Part shown: positions 24,737-32,773 of the stretch, in pieces | Numbering within the stretch: position 1 is the stretch's first letter | Layout of the letters: each line of letters starts with the position of its first letter | Source of the DNA: Bacteroidetes bacterium OLB11 | GTDB lineage: Bacteria > Bacteroidota > Bacteroidia > Chitinophagales > Chitinophagaceae | Direction of reading: 5' to 3' | DNA: 36,235 nucleotides | NCBI GenBank assembly: GCA_001567165.1 | Contig: LNFQ01000066.1 | Coordinates: forward strand, 1 to 36,235 | Translations under genes and position numbers: made by a program | Notes under the pieces: model-generated | Database searches by the model: none | The model's input: the letters and a program-made list of their open reading frames with translations, nothing else | What the model was told of the DNA's origin: nothing

Positions 24737-26059
24737 TTAACTTAATGTGTCGATTTCTTTATTCAACCATTTGTTGATTTGTTTGCTTGTGATAGATTTT
24801 GGTCTTTCGATAGGGAAGCCATACACTCTATCCCAACACAAACTAGCTAATACTCCCAATGCTCTTGATACGCCAAAGAGGACAGTATAGAAATCTTCTT
24901 CTATTAATCCAAAATGTTTCAATAATGAACCAGAATGGGCATCTACATTTGGCCAAGGGTTTTTGATTTTTCCGGTAGCAGAAAGGATAGGAGGAGCTAC
25001 TTCATAAATATTCCAAACAGTTTGAATCAAATCATCGTCTGGACAATGTTTTTTTGCAAATTCCATTTGTGCGATAAAGCGAGGATCTGTTTTTCTCAAT
25101 ACAGCGTGTCCATATCCTGAAACGACTTTTCCTTCTTGAAGTGTTTTGATAATAAATTCTTTGATTTGCTCTTTGGTAGGTCTGTTTGTATTAAGCTCTT
25201 TATTCATATCTTCGATCCATCGAATCACTTCTTGATTTGCTAATCCATGAAGAGGGCCGGCTAGTCCATTCATTCCTGCTGCAAAAGCTAAGTAAGGGTC
25301 GCTCAATGCAGATCCTACAAGGTGGGTTGCATGAGCACTTACATTTCCTCCTTCGTGGTCGGCATGAATTGTTAGATATAATCTCATCAATTCTCTAAAT
25401 CCTTCATTATCGAAGCCAAGCATGTGGGCAAAGTTAGCAGCCCAGTCTAGCATTCCATTGGGTTGAATATGATCGCCGTTTCGATATTTTCTTCTAAAGA
25501 TATAAGCTGCAATGCGTGGAAGTCTTGCAAGCAAGTTCATGGTGTCTTCGTAGATATATGACCAATAATCTTTTTTATTAATGCCTTCATTGTAAGCTTT
25601 TGCAAATAAAGATTCTGTTTGCAATGCCATAATTGCAATGCTAAATTGTGTCATTGGGTGTGTGTGTAGCGGAAGCGATTCGATAGCATCAAACACATAG
25701 TTTGGAACATGAGAGCGACGAGCTAATACAGCAGAAAGATGATCTACATCATCTTGTGAAGGGATTTCACCTAAAAGCATAAGATGAAAAAGTCCTTCTG
25801 GTAAAGGTTGGGAGCCTCCTTCTGCTTTGGGCAGTTTTTCAATTAATTCTGGTATTGAAAATCCTCTAAAGCGAATGCCTTCATTTGCGTCTAGGAGTGA
25901 AGTTTCTGTTACTAATCCTATGATTCCACGCATTCCTTGATATATTTGCGAAAGTTTGATCTCACCTATGACAGTTTCTCCGTTTTCTTTTATAAGTTTT
26001 TTAATGTCTTCAGAAGATTTTGTAGCGATTTTATAAAATTGTTCTTTTACTTGTCCCAT
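24737..26059 (-). CDS. gltA: Citrate synthase, eukaryotic type
   Basis: Condenses oxaloacetate and acetyl-CoA to citrate, the entry step of the TCA cycle. At 440 aa it resembles the mitochondrial-type enzyme rather than the E. coli type. The catalytic triad is visible: H235 in HADHEGGNVSAH, H271 in AGPLHGLANQE and D373 in NVDAHSG. ATG 26059 is the only sensible start. A near-consensus promoter (TAAATTCG) and a pair of direct repeats lie upstream. Intact throughout, with no indel. Confidence 0.96.
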   Translation of the reverse strand: MGQVKEQFYKIATKSSEDIKKLIKENGETVIGEIKLSQIYQGMRGIIGLVTETSLLDANEGIRFRGFSIPELIEKLPKAEGGSQPLPEGLFHLMLLGEIPSQDDVDHLSAVLARRSHVPNYVFDAIESLPLHTHPMTQFSIAIMALQTESLFAKAYNEGINKKDYWSYIYEDTMNLLARLPRIAAYIFRRKYRNGDHIQPNGMLDWAANFAHMLGFDNEGFRELMRLYLTIHADHEGGNVSAHATHLVGSALSDPYLAFAAGMNGLAGPLHGLANQEVIRWIEDMNKELNTNRPTKEQIKEFIIKTLQEGKVVSGYGHAVLRKTDPRFIAQMEFAKKHCPDDDLIQTVWNIYEVAPPILSATGKIKNPWPNVDAHSGSLLKHFGLIEEDFYTVLFGVSRALGVLASLCWDRVYGFPIERPKSITSKQINKWLNKEIDTLS

Positions 26060-26103
26060 TTGTATTTCAATTTTGTTTTTCTTGATGTATAAAATTTTGA
26101 ATG

Positions 26104-26111
26104 CGAATTTA
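26104..26111 (-). promoter_or_regulatory. Possible gltA promoter box
   Basis: Minus-strand TAAATTCG differs from TAnnTTTG at one position and lies 44 bases before ATG 26059. Confidence 0.35.
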
Positions 26112-26123
26112 ACAACTAAAATG

Positions 26124-26140
26124 TGATAAACCTGATAAAC
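26124..26140. repeat. Direct repeat TGATAAAC x2 upstream of gltA
   Basis: TGATAAAC occurs twice at a 9-base period, just upstream of the possible gltA -7 box, where an activator or repressor would bind. It also abuts the 3' end of the neighbouring DUF4296 gene. Confidence 0.45.
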
Positions 26141-26141
26141 T

Positions 26142-26515
26142 TTAGATAATTACTTTAAATTTCAATGTTTTTTTTTGTAGAAGATTCGTTTCGTTCATGA
26201 TGATCTGGTATATTGAATCTAAAAGTTCAGGCTTTGATTTATAGTAGTTTAAACTTTGTTCAAATTCTTCTTTTGTGGTATGAAATTCTTTAAAAATCGC
26301 TGCGTCAAAAATTTTTTTAAGCTATCAATATTTTTGGTCATAATGGTTGTGTTTTCTTTGGGTAATATTTGGGAATAGGATTCAGCTAAGTGCATTTGTA
26401 GTAAAATATTACTCATCGTTTGAATGGATAAATGGCTTTCTTTTTTACATTGGCTTGCAAGTAAAAAGAATATAAGTCCAACTCGTATGGATGCTTTATT
26501 TAAGTAGTTCGGCAT
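26142..26515 (-). CDS. DUF4296 domain lipoprotein, frameshifted
   Basis: Small lipoprotein of the DUF4296 family, unknown function, found mainly in Bacteroidota. Start ATG 26515 (MPNYLNKASIRVGLIFFLLA) leads into a lipobox (LLASQC). The conserved helical part is MSNILLQMHLAESYSQIL ... MTKNIDSLKK, and after inserting one base at the T7 run 26312-26318 it continues IFDAAIFKEFHTTKEEFEQSLNYY, then KPELLDSIYQIIM, the family signature, ending at 26142. The start overlaps the end of the DUF4835 gene by 20 bases, so the two are coupled. About 124 aa after repair. Confidence 0.8.
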
Positions 26516-27416
26516 ATTTATTTGCATTGCTGACATCAAGAGAAGATAGCATAGGCACTAGTTTCTGTTTGTCGGTAGAGGTGGCGTTTGCCATAAGGTT
26601 TAAGAGTTCCTCACTTTTAGCGTTCATAAAAAATTGCATTAAAATAGAGTTTGGATTTTCAGTATTTATTTTGGATAAAATAGGGATGGTTTCATTGATA
26701 GTGCTTCGTGCTGATTCATTATCTATTGTTAATAAATCTAATCCTAAACGATGATATTTATAGAAGACATCTCTCATGCCGGCAAATCGATTATTGGTTA
26801 ATTGTTCGCTGAGCCAAAAACGGTTTTTCTGATTTTCAGCTGCTTTCCAACCAGTGATTCCTTTTCCTTCAGGTGCATTGTTGACGATATTCAAAGCATT
26901 AGTATAAAAATCAGTTCCTCCTTTTAATGAAAAACTATCATAGTCTAAACCTATTATGATGTAGCAATAATAAGCAATGAGGGCTGGCAGGTTGGAAGCC
27001 AATGCATCATTTCCAGAAACTCGATTGGCATTAAATTCGATGGTTTGATATTGGAGATATTTTATAGCAATGTCTTTGTCCACATAATTAACAAGGTTAG
27101 TGGAGTAGCTGGTGTTGTAAATAGTGCGTGTTGCTTGAATGGATAAGCGACCGGTATATCCACCTTCTACGCCTTCTATTGGCTTATTGAGCAAAAGCGA
27201 AAACACGCATTCGATTCTTTCTTTTGGGTCAAAATTATCATTCCCCCATTTTCTTGTATTTACAAACTCTGTCAGTGATTGTTCTAGCGTTTTAAAAATT
27301 TTTTGATCGATTCCTTGTATCTGATCGGCATTAACCATCACTTTGCAGTTTAGCTCTTGAGCGAGAGTAGCAAGTGCTGAGGACATGATTATTATAAACA
27401 GAATTGTTTTTTTCAT
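26496..27416 (-). CDS. DUF4835 family exported protein (PorD-like)
   Basis: Exported protein (signal peptide ending ATLAQE) of the DUF4835 family, which in Porphyromonas has been linked to the type IX secretion system as PorD; I recall that link rather than see it in the sequence. Features: ELNCKVMVNADQIQGIDQKIFKTLEQSL, FVNTRKWGNDNF, YCYIIIGLDYDSFSLKGGTDFY and RSTINETIPILSKIN. 306 aa and intact. ATG 27416 overlaps the coaBC stop by four bases (ATGA). CoaBC, DUF4835 and DUF4296 form a coupled run. Confidence 0.85.
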   Translation of the reverse strand: MKKTILFIIIMSSALATLAQELNCKVMVNADQIQGIDQKIFKTLEQSLTEFVNTRKWGNDNFDPKERIECVFSLLLNKPIEGVEGGYTGRLSIQATRTIYNTSYSTNLVNYVDKDIAIKYLQYQTIEFNANRVSGNDALASNLPALIAYYCYIIIGLDYDSFSLKGGTDFYTNALNIVNNAPEGKGITGWKAAENQKNRFWLSEQLTNNRFAGMRDVFYKYHRLGLDLLTIDNESARSTINETIPILSKINTENPNSILMQFFMNAKSEELLNLMANATSTDKQKLVPMLSSLDVSNANKYAELLK

Positions 27417-28610
27417 AATGAGTTTAGATGAATGATTTTTTTTACAATATCTTTTGCGACTTCTTTTTTTGATTTTAACTCAAAATGTTCTACATTATTG
27501 TATTTATCAAAAATGGTAATTTTGTTTGTATCATAAGCAAAACCAGCCCCTGGGTCATTTAGTGAATTTAAAACAATCGCATCTGCTTTTTTTTCTTTGA
27601 GTTTTTTTTGAGCATAATTTTTTTCATCAAAGTTTTCAAGTGCAAAACCAACAATAGTTTGATTTTCTTTTTTTTATTTCACCTAAATATTTTAAAATAT
27701 CGATTGTTTTTTTTAGCTGAATTTCTATTGTTTCTGCATTTTTTTTATTCTTTTTATCTGAAACATCAACTGGAGTATAATCGGCAACAGCTGCACTCAT
27801 CACGGCAATATCCATGGTTTGAAATAGATGCACACATTCGTCATACATTTGACTTGCTGAAACAACAGGATAGATTTTGATATTTGGGTTTTGAGGCTTT
27901 AGATAAGTAGGGCCTAATACAAGATGCACTTCAGCACCTTGCTCGGCAAGAGCCTCAGCGATGGCAATTCCCATTTTTCCACTGCTATGATTTCCTATAA
28001 ACCGCACTGGGTCTATATTCTCATAAGTAGGACCCGCACTCACTAGGGCTTTTTTGTTTTGGAGTAATTGATTTTGATAAAAATGATTTTCTAATTTTTT
28101 AAATAATTCATCTGGCTCCAACATTCTACCAAAACCGATAAGTCCACTTGCCAATTCTCCATAGTTGGTGTGTAGAATATAGTGTTGATCTCTTTGTGAA
28201 AGTTTGCTGCAATTATCTTGCACGCTTTGGTGTTGCCACATATCGTGATCCATTGCAGGTGCAATTAATATAGGGCAAGTGGCAGATAGGTAAACCGCCA
28301 TCAATAAATTGTCGCATAGTCCATTTGCCATTTTGGATAAAGTGTTGGCGGTGCAGGGGGCAAATAAAATAAGGTCGCTCCAGTGAGCAAGTTGTATATG
28401 ATTATTCCATTGATGTTGTTCTTGAAGGTGGATTTGAACCGGATTTTTTGAAAGGGTACTGAGTACTAAAGGAGAAACAAATTGTGTGGCTGCGTCACTC
28501 ATCACAATTTTCACTTCAGCTCCTTGTGTCACAAGCAGTCGTACTAGCAACGGAATTTTATAGGCTGCAATGCCGCCACTGATTCCTATCAGAATTTTTT
28601 TTCCTTTCAT
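27413..28610 (-). CDS. coaBC: Bifunctional phosphopantothenoylcysteine decarboxylase / phosphopantothenate-cysteine ligase, frameshifted
   Basis: CoaBC makes 4'-phosphopantetheine for coenzyme A in two steps. The N-terminal flavin-dependent decarboxylase domain shows ILIGISGGIAAYK, the catalytic His in NHIQLAHWSDL, PCTANTLSKMANGLCDNLL and APAMDHDMW. The C-terminal ligase domain shows VSAGPTYENIDPVRFIGNHSSGKMG and AAVADYTP. An extra base in the T8 run (27668-27675) breaks it at GEIKK; repair continues ENQTIVGFALENFDEKN to VKKIIHLNSL, stop at 27413. The start is ATG 28610 (MKGKKILIG), six bases after a promoter box, so the mRNA is nearly leaderless. An essential function, so the break is probably not real. 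Confidence 0.9.
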
Positions 28611-28616
28611 GATATA

Positions 28617-28624
28617 CAAAGATG
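28617..28624 (-). promoter_or_regulatory. -7 promoter box of coaBC
   Basis: Minus-strand CATCTTTG (one mismatch to TAnnTTTG) ends 6 bases before ATG 28610. Confidence 0.45.
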
Positions 28625-28713
28625 CAATTTTTATTTAGAAAATAAATAAGGAAGCCGTTAAATATGAATGAATATTTCAGGATAAAGAAATGAGAAAGTA
28701 ATTTGATAGAGAG

Positions 28714-29130
28714 TTAGACATTCACTAGCCATTCAAAATCTCCTCTACAAATGATGTTTTTGGATTCATTGTATAAGGTGATATCTGTAATGAATAAACT
28801 TTTATTGTTTTGTTGTAATTCTAAAAAAGATTTTTTTCTTTTGAGGTTTCCAAAAAATTTCGCTTTTGAGTATATATGACCTTGGCAGGGTTTAGAAAAT
28901 TTTATTTTAGAAGAGCGAAGCATTGGATGAATGTTATCAAACAGATTTTGAAAGTTTTCATTTAAGAAAAATCCACTGCTCGTTTCAGCGAAAATGTATA
29001 AAGCACCGCCGTGAAAAGTGTTGATATGATTCTTAACGAACGGTGAATAGTTAAATTCTAGCAGGTATTCTGGATTAGAGGATATTTTTATCCCAAATTT
29101 TTGCGAAAGTGGTAGGTTTAAAATTTCCAT
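28714..29130 (-). CDS. Hotdog-fold thioesterase-like protein (DUF4442/PaaI type)
   Basis: Single hotdog domain of 138 aa, soluble. The region INTFHGGALYIFAETSSGFFLNE matches the helix motif of PaaI-type thioesterases (HGGAL...E). Later strands include KIKFSKPCQGHIYSKAKF and LFITDITLYNE. It sits between rpoZ and coaBC on the same strand, with 51 bases to rpoZ. A role in acyl-CoA hydrolysis is a family-level guess. Confidence 0.75.
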   Translation of the reverse strand: MEILNLPLSQKFGIKISSNPEYLLEFNYSPFVKNHINTFHGGALYIFAETSSGFFLNENFQNLFDNIHPMLRSSKIKFSKPCQGHIYSKAKFFGNLKRKKSFLELQQNNKSLFITDITLYNESKNIICRGDFEWLVNV

Positions 29131-29181
29131 AAATTGTAGGTTTAGTTTAAAAGGGCTATAGAGGAAGTTCTATCTCATAAA

Positions 29182-29505
29182 TTACTCTTTTTCTTTAAAG
29201 TAGATTTTATCATCTAAAAGTTCTTGAGTAGCTAAAATCGCAGGGTTTGCCATGCGTTCGTAAAATTTTGAAATTTCGATTTGTTCTTTGTTTTCGTTGA
29301 TTTCTTCTAAATTGTCGTTTAAGCTTCCAAATTCTTCTAGCTTACGATGTAATTCTTCTTTGGTTTTGGAATTAATTTGGTTTGCTCTTTTACTAATGAT
29401 CGAAATCGATTTATAGATATTTCCGGTTTTTTCTTGAATAACACTGAGGTCTTTCGCTTCAATAGTAGGATTAATCGTGCTTATTAGTAATCTTTTATTA
29501 TTCAT
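29182..29505 (-). CDS. rpoZ: RNA polymerase omega subunit (Bacteroidota type)
   Basis: 107-residue RpoZ of the Bacteroidota form. It contains EKTGNIYKSISIISKRANQINSKTKEEL, LEEINENKEQIEISKFYERM and PAILATQELLDDKIYF. ATG 29505 follows BamD directly. As printed, the frame is open from BamD into RpoZ, which would make a fused protein, but removing one base from the T7 run 29517-29523 ends BamD with TGA overlapping this ATG (ATGA), the usual arrangement. I therefore annotate two genes. Confidence 0.8.
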   Translation of the reverse strand: MNNKRLLISTINPTIEAKDLSVIQEKTGNIYKSISIISKRANQINSKTKEELHRKLEEFGSLNDNLEEINENKEQIEISKFYERMANPAILATQELLDDKIYFKEKE

Positions 29506-30306
29506 GATTTTGACAATTTTTTTAAGAGTTTGCAAAGATAATGTATTTATTTTTTCTACATCACTTCTATAAGGACTTTTTGGATATTTTCTCACAAATT
29601 CTTTATAATAAGAACTAACATCGTTCAATCTTTCTTCTTGTTTGCTTGGAATACTACTTTTGGCGTATTTGTATTTTGAGTCAATCACTCTAAAGTAGTA
29701 GTATTCTACATTTTTCGAATCGGGATATTTGCGAATGATTTGTTCATAAGCAACTGAGGCTGCTTTGAATTCGGATATTTTATAGTAAAGAGCTGCACCG
29801 TAATTGTCTTTTTCTTCTAGTTTGTTTCGAAGATTATCAATCATTTTATTAGCTTCTTTCAGTTTTTTTGAGTTTGGATGCGTGTTGATATAGGTTTGCA
29901 TTTCGCCAATAGATTTGATAGTATTGGATTGGTCTAAGGTGTAGTCTGGCGACATATAATATAAGCAAAGGCTATTCAGGTATTCACATTCTTCAGATTT
30001 ATCTGATTTTGGGAATAAGTCTGAAAAATTTTTAAAGTGATAGGATGCAGCTAAATATTGTTTTTGATTATAAAAAGTGTATGCGTATTTGTAATAAATA
30101 CTTTCAAAATTTTTTGTACCTTTATAGACAGTAAGTAATTCTTCATAAAGCGTATTGGCTTTACCAAATTGTTTTTTGTCATAATATTCATTCGCTTTTT
30201 GTAGCTTAAATGCGAAATCTTTGCTTTTGAGTATTTTTTCAAATCCCGAATTGCAAGCACTTGCAATAAAGAGAATCATCAAAAATAGAATGGGTAATTT
30301 TTTCAT
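29502..30306 (-). CDS. bamD: Outer-membrane assembly lipoprotein BamD
   Basis: BamD is the essential TPR lipoprotein of the BAM complex that inserts outer-membrane barrels. ATG 30306 opens MKKLPILFLMILFIASAC, a lipoprotein signal with lipobox. TPR-like repeats follow (FGKANTLYEELLTVYKGT, YLAASYHFKNFSDLFPKSDKS, FKAASVAYEQIIRKYPDSKN, SSYYKEFVRKYPKSPYRSDV). The 3' end depends on the T7 run 29517-29523: with one base removed it stops at 29502, giving 267 aa, normal for the family. A promoter box and a 22-base palindrome lie just upstream. Confidence 0.85.
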
Positions 30307-30317
30307 TTTAGAGGGGC

Positions 30318-30339
30318 AAATATACAAATTTGTATATTT
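30318..30339. promoter_or_regulatory. Perfect 22-bp palindrome overlapping the bamD promoter
   Basis: AAATATACAAA at 30318-30328 is followed without a gap by its exact reverse complement at 30329-30339. Its left end overlaps the minus-strand TATATTTG box (30317-30324) that lies 10 bases before bamD ATG 30306. A dimeric regulator site is plausible. Confidence 0.5.
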
Positions 30340-30447
30340 TCAAAACAAATAAAGAATTGTTATAATTTTTGGAAGGATATTTTTTAAAAGTTTAGTCGCT
30401 CAATCGTTAGAATTTTATTAATCTGTTTAAAATACAAATCATTCATT

Positions 30448-30455
30448 TACATTTG
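30448..30455 (+). promoter_or_regulatory. -7 promoter box of panD
   Basis: TACATTTG, an exact TAnnTTTG match, ends 7 bases before ATG 30463, predicting a leader of no more than a few bases. Confidence 0.6.
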
Positions 30456-30462
30456 CAGTCTT

Positions 30463-30810
30463 ATGCAGATTCAAGTATTAAAATCAAAAATACACCGAGT
30501 AAAAGTCACCGAAGCTAATTTGAATTATATAGGGAGCATTTCTATCGATTTAGATTTGATGGAAGCTGCGAATATCATTGAGCATGAGAAAGTTCAAATT
30601 GTGAATATGAATAATGGAGAACGTTTTGAAACCTATGTGATTACAGGAAAACGTGGCAGCGGAACGATATGCTTAAATGGTCCTGCGGCACGCAAAGTGC
30701 AGGTAGATGATATTGTGATTGTGATTTCTTATGCGACAATGGATTTTGAGGAAGCTAAAAAATTTAAACCTACGATTGTTTTTCCAAACGGTCATAACAA
30801 AGTGAAATAA
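30463..30810 (+). CDS. panD: Aspartate 1-decarboxylase precursor
   Basis: Makes beta-alanine for pantothenate from aspartate. The proenzyme cleaves itself between G24 and S25 to form the pyruvoyl cofactor; NYIGSISID shows the site exactly. [26 protein letters not shown] is the conserved active-site stretch. 115 aa, normal length, intact. It feeds the same pathway as coaBC, about 2 kb away on the other strand. The membrane protein gene follows after 5 bases. Confidence 0.96.
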   Translation: MQIQVLKSKIHRVKVTEANLNYIGSISIDLDLMEAANIIEHEKVQIVNMNNGERFETYVITGKRGSGTICLNGPAARKVQVDDIVIVISYATMDFEEAKKFKPTIVFPNGHNKVK

Positions 30811-30815
30811 TTGAT

Positions 30816-31814
30816 TTGCAAAAGAAGCTTATCAATATCGCCACATACATTTTCACGCTATTATTGTGCGCATTTTTAATATGGCTCACCGTCAAAGATT
30901 TAAATCAAGAAGATATTCAAAAAATTAAGTTTTCAATAAGTCAAGCAAAATACCTATTGCTGATTCCGATTATTATTATGGGATTTGTGAGCCATTGGAG
31001 CCGAGCAGTTCGTTGGAAATATTTGATTGAATCTCTGGATTTTCATCCGAAAACAATGAATACTTTTTTTGCAGTAATGGTCGGATATTTGGCTAATTTG
31101 GCTTTTCCAAGGTTGGGCGAAGTTTTGAAATGTACGATATTGGCTCGTTATGAAAAAATACCTGCCGATAAACTAGTAGGGACAATCATTGCGGAACGAG
31201 CATTCGATATGCTGTGTTTGGTTATTTTATTTATTGTTACTTTTTTGGTGCAAATTGATTTGGCTGCTCATTATTTCAACGAACTCATTTCACGATTTAA
31301 TCAAAACAGTGATTCTTCATTTTTAAAAATGTATTGGCTACTAGGAGCGTTGGTATTATTAATTTTACTCCTTTTTATTTTTAAAAGTTATATCAAAAAC
31401 AGTAATGTTTTTAAAAAAGTTGAAAACATCATTCAAAATATTTTGAGTGGAATTTTAAGTTTTAAAAATATGAAAAATCAAAAGGGTTTTGTTTTTCATA
31501 CGGTATTAATTTGGGCGATGTATTTTGGAATGATCCAGCTTGGATTTTATAGTATAGGAGAAACAAGTGTTTTGACTTATAAAACGGCCTTTTCTGTTTT
31601 GTCTTTTGGAAGTGTGGGAATGATATTAACGCCTGGTGGTATTGGTGCTTACACCCTTTTAGTACAAGAAATCATTTCACTTTACGGAATCGAAAATGCT
31701 TTTAGCGTAGCTATCAGTTGGATTATCTGGCTGGTGCCAACGATTATTATTCTCATTGGAGGCACTCTTTCACTTATTTTTCTACCAATTTATAACAAAA
31801 TAAAAAATGGATAA
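30816..31814 (+). CDS. Lysylphosphatidylglycerol-synthetase-like flippase domain membrane protein
   Basis: Integral membrane protein with about eight helices, of the UPF0104 / AglD-like family related to the flippase domain of MprF. Landmarks: HWSRAVRWKYLIE, VGYLANLAFPRLGEVLKCTIL (conserved NxxxPRxGE), GTIIAERAFDMLCL and MILTPGGIGAYTLLVQE. The only start is TTG 30816, 5 bases after panD, so panD translation probably feeds it. It overlaps the next gene by 8 bases. Transport of a lipid-linked substrate is a family-level inference. Confidence 0.85.
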   Translation: MQKKLINIATYIFTLLLCAFLIWLTVKDLNQEDIQKIKFSISQAKYLLLIPIIIMGFVSHWSRAVRWKYLIESLDFHPKTMNTFFAVMVGYLANLAFPRLGEVLKCTILARYEKIPADKLVGTIIAERAFDMLCLVILFIVTFLVQIDLAAHYFNELISRFNQNSDSSFLKMYWLLGALVLLILLLFIFKSYIKNSNVFKKVENIIQNILSGILSFKNMKNQKGFVFHTVLIWAMYFGMIQLGFYSIGETSVLTYKTAFSVLSFGSVGMILTPGGIGAYTLLVQEIISLYGIENAFSVAISWIIWLVPTIIILIGGTLSLIFLPIYNKIKNG

Positions 31815-32304
31815 ACTAGATGTTATTCAAAATAAAATTGTAGGTATTGATTTTCTTCAACGAATCACTTCTCAATGGCATATAACCAATAAAAAATTTG
31901 TATTTACAAATGGATGTTTCGACCTGCTGCATCGTGGACATATCACTTATTTATTACAGGCGGCCAACCTTGCTCATCATTTTGTGGTAGCGATTAATTC
32001 AGATTCTTCGGTGAAAAAACTGAAAGGCGAAAACAGACCAATTCAAGATGAAAAGCATAGAGCCTTGTTATTAGCCAACTTTGCTTTTATTGATTATGTT
32101 GTTTTATTTGATGATGAAACACCATTCGAATTGATAAATAAGCTACAACCTGATTTTTTAGTAAAAGGTGGAGATTATAAAGTAGATGAAATTGTAGGAG
32201 CAGATGTTGTGAAAAAAAATGGAGGAGAAGTGATTGTTATTCCTCTACTAGAAGGATTTTCCACAACATATACAATTCATCATATTCAACAATTAAAAGA
32301 TTAA
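31807..32304 (+). CDS. rfaE2: D-glycero-beta-D-manno-heptose 1-phosphate adenylyltransferase
   Basis: Nucleotidyltransferase for ADP-heptose synthesis, used in lipopolysaccharide core. It shows FTNGCFDLLHRGHITYL with the HxGH-type site, VVAINSDSSVKKLKGENRPI and LVKGGDYKVDEIVG. 165 aa, the stand-alone cytidylyltransferase-like form without the kinase domain. It overlaps the flippase-like gene by 8 bases. The end is 1 base from the convergent ridA gene. Confidence 0.92.
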   Translation: MDKLDVIQNKIVGIDFLQRITSQWHITNKKFVFTNGCFDLLHRGHITYLLQAANLAHHFVVAINSDSSVKKLKGENRPIQDEKHRALLLANFAFIDYVVLFDDETPFELINKLQPDFLVKGGDYKVDEIVGADVVKKNGGEVIVIPLLEGFSTTYTIHHIQQLKD

Positions 32305-32305
32305 A

Positions 32306-32686
32306 TTATCGAGCCACTATCATTGAAATCTCAACGTGCACATCTTTAGGGAGCCCTAAGACAGCCACAGTTTCTCTTGCAGGAAAATTATCGGTGAAAT
32401 AGCGAGCATACACTGTATTCACAGGGCCAAAAAGATTCATATCTGAGAGAAAAATACTCGTCTTAACTACATGGTCGAAAGTCAATCCAGCCTCAGTTAA
32501 AATAGCTTTTAAATTTTCCATTACTTGAGTTGCTTCATCCTCAATATTATTTGTTACTAATTCTGATGTAGAAGGGTTTAAAGGGATTTGACCTGAAATA
32601 AAAATCATACCATTCACTTCGATTGCTTGGTTGTATGGACCGATTGGTGCTGGTGCATTTGTTGTATTGATTACTTTTTTACTCAT
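32306..32686 (-). CDS. ridA: RidA family enamine/imine deaminase
   Basis: RidA removes reactive enamine and imine intermediates released by PLP enzymes. Trimeric 126-aa protein with the family motifs APIGPYNQAIEVNGMIFISGQ, VVKTSIFLSDM and FPARETVAV, including the substrate-binding Arg. The gene is intact and has its own TAATTTTG promoter box (32708-32715, minus strand). It converges on rfaE2. Confidence 0.92.
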   Translation of the reverse strand: MSKKVINTTNAPAPIGPYNQAIEVNGMIFISGQIPLNPSTSELVTNNIEDEATQVMENLKAILTEAGLTFDHVVKTSIFLSDMNLFGPVNTVYARYFTDNFPARETVAVLGLPKDVHVEISMIVAR

Positions 32687-32707
32687 TATCTTTTGTTTTT
32701 AAAACTT

Positions 32708-32715
32708 CAAAATTA
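32708..32715 (-). promoter_or_regulatory. -7 promoter box of ridA
   Basis: Minus-strand TAATTTTG, an exact TAnnTTTG match, 21 bases before ATG 32686. Confidence 0.5.
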
Positions 32716-32754
32716 ATACCCTAAGTTTAATTTTTATTATCTTTTATCCAATAT

Positions 32755-32762
32755 TACTTTTG
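32755..32762 (+). promoter_or_regulatory. -7 promoter box of tsaB
   Basis: TACTTTTG, an exact TAnnTTTG match, 11 bases before ATG 32774. Confidence 0.55.
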
Positions 32763-32773
32763 CTTATTATTTT

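Noticed and set aside
29182..30306. Genuine BamD-RpoZ fusion protein
   Set aside because: The junction contains a T7 run, and one base less restores the usual ATGA overlap; the two partners act in different compartments.
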